Assembly: GCA_017615135.1 (NCBI GenBank)
Contig: JAGAAU010000119.1
Location: 1 to 11,253, forward strand
Length of the DNA: 11,253 nucleotides
Direction of reading: 5' to 3'
Source: Bacteroidales bacterium
GTDB lineage: Bacteria > Bacteroidota > Bacteroidia > Bacteroidales > UBA932
Each line of letters begins with the position of its first letter. The stretch's first letter is position 1. A program made the position numbers and the translations under genes. Under the pieces are notes generated by a model. The model was not told the DNA's origin. It searched no databases and saw only the letters and a list, made by a program, of their open reading frames with translations. Below, one piece after another: positions 7,492 through 11,253 of the stretch.

Positions 7492-8192
7492 ACGAAGGGG
7501 CCATTGTGGTCTGCGCGGAAGTAAAGATAGGTAATGGGCATCCCCTGGGCCAGGAACATCTTTTCGTAAAAGGTCTGAACCTCATATAGCCAGGGGCCGT
7601 AGCGGCGCTCTTCGCTGTACAGGTCTTCCGTTCGGGCAAGGACTTCCAGACCGTTGGCGGCGCACACATCGCAGGTATAGCGGTGCAGCAGCAGACTGTC
7701 TGTCTTAAGGTGAATCAGGCTACCGGGAGCCAGGAAACGGCGATAACGTTCCAGAAATACCGGAGAGGAAAGTCGGGAATTCTCACTATTGGGCTGAGGG
7801 TCCGAAAAAGTCAGCCAGATTTCAGACACTTCTCCTGGAGAGAAGAAAGCACTGATAAACTCAATACGGGTTCGTAGGAAGGCCACATTGGGCAGGGCTT
7901 CTTCGGTTGCAGTCCTGGCTCCACGCCAGAGTCTCGCACCCTTAATATCCACTCCTATGAAATTGCGCTCAGGGAAACGGCGGGCAAGATCGAGGGTGTA
8001 CTCCCCTTTCCCGCAACCCAGCTCGAGCGTAATTGGGGCATCGTTATGAAAAACTTCGCTGTTCCAGCGGCCCTTGAGCGCATGGTCCCGCAGGTTCATA
8101 TATCCGTCCTGCAGCAATTCCTGGGCAGACGGCTGGATAAGGCAGGAAAAAGTCTCGTTCTCTGCAAACTTTCTGAGTTTATCGTGCCCCAT
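7452..8192 (-). CDS. trmB: tRNA (guanine(46)-N7)-methyltransferase TrmB
   Basis: This 246-residue cytoplasmic enzyme uses S-adenosylmethionine to methylate G46 in the tRNA variable loop. The N-terminal start MGHDKLRKFAENETF is typical of Bacteroidetes TrmB. The SAM-binding motif ELGCGKG is at 57-63, the acidic end of the second strand at VDIKG (81-85), then WRGA (89-92), NVAFLRTRIE (102-111), the FSDPQ catalytic loop (129-133), HLKTDS (161-166) and QTFYE (206-210). Two things are unusual. The basic stretch that normally follows the DP motif (such as KKRHKKR) reads PNSENSR here. The protein also continues about 20 residues past the expected end (YLYFR, 222-226), and those extra codons run into the end of the HTCS gene. 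It is the last gene of the core operon, beginning one base after the GldH-like stop. Confidence 0.92.
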   Translation of the reverse strand: MGHDKLRKFAENETFSCLIQPSAQELLQDGYMNLRDHALKGRWNSEVFHNDAPITLELGCGKGEYTLDLARRFPERNFIGVDIKGARLWRGARTATEEALPNVAFLRTRIEFISAFFSPGEVSEIWLTFSDPQPNSENSRLSSPVFLERYRRFLAPGSLIHLKTDSLLLHRYTCDVCAANGLEVLARTEDLYSEERRYGPWLYEVQTFYEKMFLAQGMPITYLYFRADHNGPFVHPETDVFRESRL

Positions 8193-8193
8193 A

Positions 8194-8601
8194 TCAATCC
8201 CTTTCTTTACATATTACACCCATACCACGTAAACCCTCCGGAGGGCAGAAGGGCTGAAGCACCAGTTTCCACTCCGCCGCCTCTTCCATGGCTACCCCGC
8301 TGCGATAAGGTACAAGTTCGTCTGATGGAGGGAAAAACAGGTCTTCACTGAAGCGCAGGCTGTCTTCCAGATACCAGGAAGCACGCAGGGGAAAGCCCGA
8401 GTTGTCGGCCCCGTCGCGACGTGTATATATGGAAATATCGTAACGGGCGGCGGTATCGGACAAATTCAGTCTGAACTCATAACGCCCGCCATCGGCCATA
8501 GCGCGCCGCACATACTGCTCGGACGATCGCGGCCTGGAGCATGCGGCAAGGGCAACAGCTGCCAGAATCAGCGCGAGTATTCCTGCCTTCAGGGCTCTCA
8601 T
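8194..8601 (-). CDS. GldH-like lipoprotein
   Basis: This 135-residue protein has a clear lipoprotein signal with hydrophobic core GILALILAAVALAAC and lipobox Cys at residue 21. The mature part is a small, beta-rich domain. The segment WKLVLQPFCPPEGLRGMGV (111-129) resembles the conserved C-terminal part of GldH (a Y/W-x-F/L-x-[IL]-Q-[HPQ] strand followed by L-x-G-[IM]-x-x-[IV]), and YDISIYTRR (54-62) resembles its first strand. GldH is a gliding-associated lipoprotein that is also common in non-gliding Bacteroidales, where its role is unclear. The position right after ricT and holB matches what I recall for gldH. At 135 residues it is shorter than the usual 150-165. Its ATG overlaps the ricT stop (ATGA, 8598-8601) and its stop lies one base before trmB. 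The family call rests on a short similarity plus context. Confidence 0.6.
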   Translation of the reverse strand: MRALKAGILALILAAVALAACSRPRSSEQYVRRAMADGGRYEFRLNLSDTAARYDISIYTRRDGADNSGFPLRASWYLEDSLRFSEDLFFPPSDELVPYRSGVAMEEAAEWKLVLQPFCPPEGLRGMGVICKERD

Positions 8602-9740
8602 TTCTGGCGGGACTGCTTTCCGCCCCGGCGACCGGAACGGTTCTTTTTACGGCGCGGCTTGTCGAAACGTGTGATCGAATCATCTCCTACTGCCGTAACA
8701 AACTCAGGCATAGAGGGTTCCGGCTCGGTCTTCAGAGACTCCGGTTTGTGTCCGGCCCGGTTCATGCGGATAATTTCCTCTACCTCGGCGGCGTCGAGGG
8801 GATAGAGGTTTGCATCTGAATTCTTGTCGTAAGAGAAATACATCAGCTCCCGGAGGATGTCGGTCTTGCGCAGATAGGCCAGTCCGTCTTCGAACTCCAG
8901 CGGCTGGGTAACTTTGGGAATCCTGGACTGAGCATCCACATAGTTCGCAACCTCGTAATTCAGACAGCACTTGAGTTTGCCGCACTGGCCGGCGAGTTTC
9001 TGCGGATTCAGCGACAGGTCCTGCAACCTTGCTACCGAAGTGGATATGCTCTGAAAATTGGTAACGTAATTTGTGCAGCAGAGTTCGCGCCCGCACACTC
9101 CAAGCCCGCCTATGAGCCCGGCTTCCTGGCGCGCGCCTATCTGCTTCATTTCTATGCGAATCCTGAATTCATCGGCAAAGACCTTGATAAGCTGACGGAA
9201 ATCTACGCGACCGTCGGCGATATAGTAGAAAATAGCCTTGGTGCCGTCGCCCTGGAATTCCACGTCGCCTATCTTCATCTCGAGACCCAGCTCCGCGGCT
9301 ATCCGGCGGGCGGCAATCATGGTTTCCTGCTCCCGCGCAATGGCCTGCTGCCATTTCTCTATATCCACAGGGCGGGCTTTGCGATAAATTTTTTTCAGCT
9401 GGGCGTCTTCCGGCACACCCTTGCACTTCATCTGCCTGAGCACTGCATTCCCGGAAAGGGTGATTATCCCAAGGTCGTGACCGGTGGCAGACTCCACAAT
9501 CACCAGGTCTCCAATCTGGACATTCTGTCCGGAATCGTTCAGATAGAAGCCCTTACGGGTATTTTTGAAGCGCACTTCAAATATGTCGTGGTTCGCACCG
9601 TCCTCGTTGTCTTGCAGCCAGTTGCGGGACTGAAGCTTACAGCAGCCCTCCCGATAGACGCAGCAGCTGTCGCCGGTCTGTTCGTTGCGCGTAACGGCGC
9701 AGCCACGAAAGCAGTCGAATTGTATAGATTCGTTATCCAT
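8598..9740 (-). CDS. ricT: PSP1-domain protein RicT/YaaT
   Basis: This 380-residue protein belongs to the PSP1 family. In Bacillus subtilis the homologue RicT (YaaT) joins RicA and RicF in an Fe-S complex that assists RNase Y-dependent mRNA processing; its role in Bacteroidetes is not settled. The PSP1 core is at about 55-290, with a coiled helical stretch at 124-155. Conserved cysteine motifs are GVCGRELCC (214-222) and CGKLKCCLNYE (253-263). There is also an N-terminal cysteine-rich extension with C10, C14, C26, C27, C33 and C34, which could hold a metal or Fe-S centre. The C-terminus beyond about 335 is low-complexity and ends in a very basic tail (PRRKKNRSGRRGGK, 362-375) suited to binding nucleic acid. 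It starts 18 bases after the holB stop and is longer than the roughly 275-residue Bacillus protein because of both extensions. Confidence 0.9.
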   Translation of the reverse strand: MDNESIQFDCFRGCAVTRNEQTGDSCCVYREGCCKLQSRNWLQDNEDGANHDIFEVRFKNTRKGFYLNDSGQNVQIGDLVIVESATGHDLGIITLSGNAVLRQMKCKGVPEDAQLKKIYRKARPVDIEKWQQAIAREQETMIAARRIAAELGLEMKIGDVEFQGDGTKAIFYYIADGRVDFRQLIKVFADEFRIRIEMKQIGARQEAGLIGGLGVCGRELCCTNYVTNFQSISTSVARLQDLSLNPQKLAGQCGKLKCCLNYEVANYVDAQSRIPKVTQPLEFEDGLAYLRKTDILRELMYFSYDKNSDANLYPLDAAEVEEIIRMNRAGHKPESLKTEPEPSMPEFVTAVGDDSITRFDKPRRKKNRSGRRGGKQSRQK

Positions 9741-9758
9741 ATATAAACGCAGACTCTG

Positions 9759-10745
9759 TTATGCCGCCAGGAATAGAGTGTCTGCCAACTCCGTAAAAAT
9801 AATTTTCTGATTTACATTCCTTTCCGTCAGTTGAAGCACCCTGTCGAAGGCGGTAAGGGCCATGCGCGGAAAGGTCTTTTTGAGTTTAGGGGCGAATCCG
9901 GCGCCGACACCCCCTTCTTCTGGTGCAAGCCGGCCGATATTCTGCTGCGCCAGAAACATCTGCCTCAATTCATAGGAAGCATAGGCGCAGAAGGTTTTCA
10001 CACTGTCCCTGGACGGAAGCGCAGCCATCTCCTCCGACGCCTTAAGGGTTCGGGGCAGATTTCTGTCTGCCAGGGCGGAGAAAAGCTTGGAGAGCAGAGT
10101 GTCGAACTCCTCGCTGCGCGGATGCTGCAGGGCTGCAGTCGGCGGTACTCTGAGCAGCAGGCAGCGCGACAGCACGGTACTGAGCAGTTTGTCCGGTGCG
10201 TGGGTAATCAGCACAAAGTGCGTAAGTTCCGGCGGTTCCTCCAAGATTTTAAGCAGCCTGTTCGATGCCTCCGTGTTCATTTTTTCCGGCAGGTAGATAA
10301 AAATCACCTTCAACCCGCCTTCAAGGGCACTGAGGGAAAGGATGGAAAGGATCTCTTTAGCCTCCTGAACGTTTATCAGGGATTTCTTGCCCTGCAGCCC
10401 GAGCGCGGTATTCAGGTCGTCTTCGCGAAAACCCGGATTGGAAAGCACCAGCTGTCTCCACTGCTGCACGCAGGCCTTTGAGGAAGAGGTGGTGGGGAAG
10501 AAAAAGTGTACGTCCGGATGTATGAGCTTACTTATCTTATTGCAGGAAGGACAGGCTCCGCAGGAATCTCCTCCGGTCCGTTCCCGGCAGAAAAGATACT
10601 GCAGGAATGCCAGCGCCAGAGTTGTGGCCCCGCCGCCGTCGTCTTCATGGAAAAGCAGCGCATGGGGAACCCTGCCGGAATCTGCCATAGAGGTCAGAAC
10701 CCGCACGAGATGCCCTGGAGCGGCCGGTATTTCTGCAAAAGTCAT
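9759..10745 (-). CDS. holB: DNA polymerase III delta' subunit
   Basis: This 328-residue protein is an AAA+ clamp-loader subunit, part of the complex that loads the sliding clamp during replication. The opening PGHLVRVLTSMADSGRVPHALLF pattern (10-32) is the typical delta' start, followed by a degenerate P-loop DDGGGATT (35-42) lacking the Walker A lysine. A zinc-binding set C53, C62, C65 and C68 follows, then HPDVHFFFP (76-84), the EASNRLLKILEEPP segment (159-172) with the LLKxLEEP signature, and the SRC motif (193-195) that supplies the arginine finger. The C-terminal collar domain is helical (about 208-328). A lost Walker A lysine is normal for delta', which does not hydrolyse ATP. The gene begins two bases after the stop of the upstream LOG gene and is followed by ricT, an order I recall as common in Bacteroidetes. 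Confidence 0.92.
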   Translation of the reverse strand: MTFAEIPAAPGHLVRVLTSMADSGRVPHALLFHEDDGGGATTLALAFLQYLFCRERTGGDSCGACPSCNKISKLIHPDVHFFFPTTSSSKACVQQWRQLVLSNPGFREDDLNTALGLQGKKSLINVQEAKEILSILSLSALEGGLKVIFIYLPEKMNTEASNRLLKILEEPPELTHFVLITHAPDKLLSTVLSRCLLLRVPPTAALQHPRSEEFDTLLSKLFSALADRNLPRTLKASEEMAALPSRDSVKTFCAYASYELRQMFLAQQNIGRLAPEEGGVGAGFAPKLKKTFPRMALTAFDRVLQLTERNVNQKIIFTELADTLFLAA

Positions 10746-10747
10746 TG

Positions 10748-11253
10748 TTAAAGCAGCTCTTTAAACTCTTCCACCGTTTCCGGGAAAGATATTTTACGCA
10801 GCTCTTCCCCGCCCAGCATACCGGTTTCCACAAAGGTCTCCAGCTGGGCCTTGAAGCCGTTGAAAAAGCCTTTATAGTTGAAAACGATTACCCGGCCGGG
10901 ATAAAGATTCATCTTGGCCAGGCAGAAGGTTTCACTTAGTTCATCCAGGGTTCCCACTCCGCCAGGGAGGGCTACAGCCAGACAGGTATCCTTTCTCATC
11001 AGTTCCTTGCGCTCAGACATGGTGTCCGTCCACTGGATTTCTGAAAGGGCGGGATTCTCCAGGCCTTTCATGAAACGGGGCAGCACACCCCTGTGATAAA
11101 CGCCAAAGGCGGCCGCCGTAGCAGCCACCGTGACCATACAGCCCTTGACTGTACCTCCGCTCACAATCCCGTACCCCGCCTTGCAGGCGGCCTCTACAAC
11201 AGAAGCGGCCAGCTCGAAATAAACCGGGTCTATATTATTGCTTGCGGAACAGA
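10748..11253 (-). CDS. LOG-family protein (TIGR00730), nucleoside 5'-monophosphate phosphoribohydrolase, start cut by the window edge
   Basis: The frame is open to the right edge and reads 167 codons to a TAA at 10748-10750. It begins inside the protein with CSASNNIDPVYFELA, close to the family's usual N-terminal VFCASS start, so only about five residues are missing. The family has a Rossmann-like fold and releases the base from nucleotides; plant LOG enzymes activate cytokinins, and bacterial members, once misnamed lysine decarboxylases, act on AMP-type nucleotides. The signature PGGVGTLDELSE is present, as is ERKELMRKD upstream of it, which matches the conserved RK segment. The glycine-rich loop reads SGGTVKGCM rather than the usual GGGxxGLMG. 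A GTG at 11162-11164 is an internal codon, not the start, because conserved sequence continues upstream. It is the first visible gene of the core operon; its promoter lies outside the window. Confidence 0.88.
   Translation of the reverse strand, partial: CSASNNIDPVYFELAASVVEAACKAGYGIVSGGTVKGCMVTVAATAAAFGVYHRGVLPRFMKGLENPALSEIQWTDTMSERKELMRKDTCLAVALPGGVGTLDELSETFCLAKMNLYPGRVIVFNYKGFFNGFKAQLETFVETGMLGGEELRKISFPETVEEFKELL

Noticed and set aside
9831..10481. Plus-strand open frame of 216 codons opposite holB
   Set aside because: The minus strand encodes a clear delta' subunit with zinc cysteines and an SRC motif; the plus-strand product resembles nothing.
10621..10645. Missing Walker A lysine in the delta' subunit as a possible inactivating change
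   Set aside because: Delta' subunits are known to have a degenerate P-loop and do not hydrolyse ATP, so this is expected.
11162..11164. GTG as the start codon of the LOG gene
   Set aside because: Conserved family sequence (CSASNNIDPVYF) continues upstream in the same frame to the window edge, so the true start lies outside.

Overview
The window looks like a chromosomal segment from a member of the Bacteroidales. The reasons are a one-piece hybrid two-component sensor (HTCS), a GH130/MFS sugar-use gene set, a GldH-like lipoprotein, a PSP1/RicT protein with a cysteine-rich N-terminus, and promoters carrying the Bacteroidetes -7 box TAnnTTTG. The DNA is fairly GC-rich for that order, so a Rikenellaceae-like or uncultured Bacteroidales lineage is plausible. 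I cannot name a genus.

Left part (1-3489, minus strand): a three-gene, translationally coupled sugar-use operon. Transcription runs right to left: a cytoplasmic GH130 beta-mannoside phosphorylase or hydrolase, then a 12-helix MFS permease, then a secreted lipoprotein of a family I do not recognise. The lipoprotein runs off the left edge. The stop and start codons overlap at both junctions (TAATG, then ATGA).

Middle (3490-7491): a 135-bp divergent promoter region separates this operon from a large HTCS regulator on the plus strand. The HTCS has a periplasmic double beta-propeller and Y_Y_Y sensor, a histidine kinase, a receiver and an AraC-type DNA-binding domain. Both promoters share TAnnTTTGCAATA, and the space between them holds inverted repeats that could be regulator sites. 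The likely logic is that the HTCS senses a mannose-containing glycan fragment in the periplasm and switches on the operon. The surface or periplasmic lipoprotein would process or bind glycan, the MFS permease would import a small saccharide, and GH130 would split it in the cytoplasm. No SusC/SusD pair is visible; it may lie beyond the left edge.

Right part (7452-11253, minus strand): a compact housekeeping operon, LOG-family nucleoside-monophosphate phosphoribohydrolase (cut by the right edge), DNA polymerase III delta' (holB), RicT/PSP1, GldH-like lipoprotein, and TrmB tRNA m7G46 methyltransferase. Gaps run from 18 bp down to a 4-bp overlap. TrmB converges on the HTCS gene and their coding 3' ends overlap by 40 bp, so the sugar-use locus is joined directly to a core operon with no room for an intergenic terminator.

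No tRNA, rRNA, CRISPR array, insertion sequence or phage gene was seen. The only non-coding stretch of note is the 135-bp divergent region.
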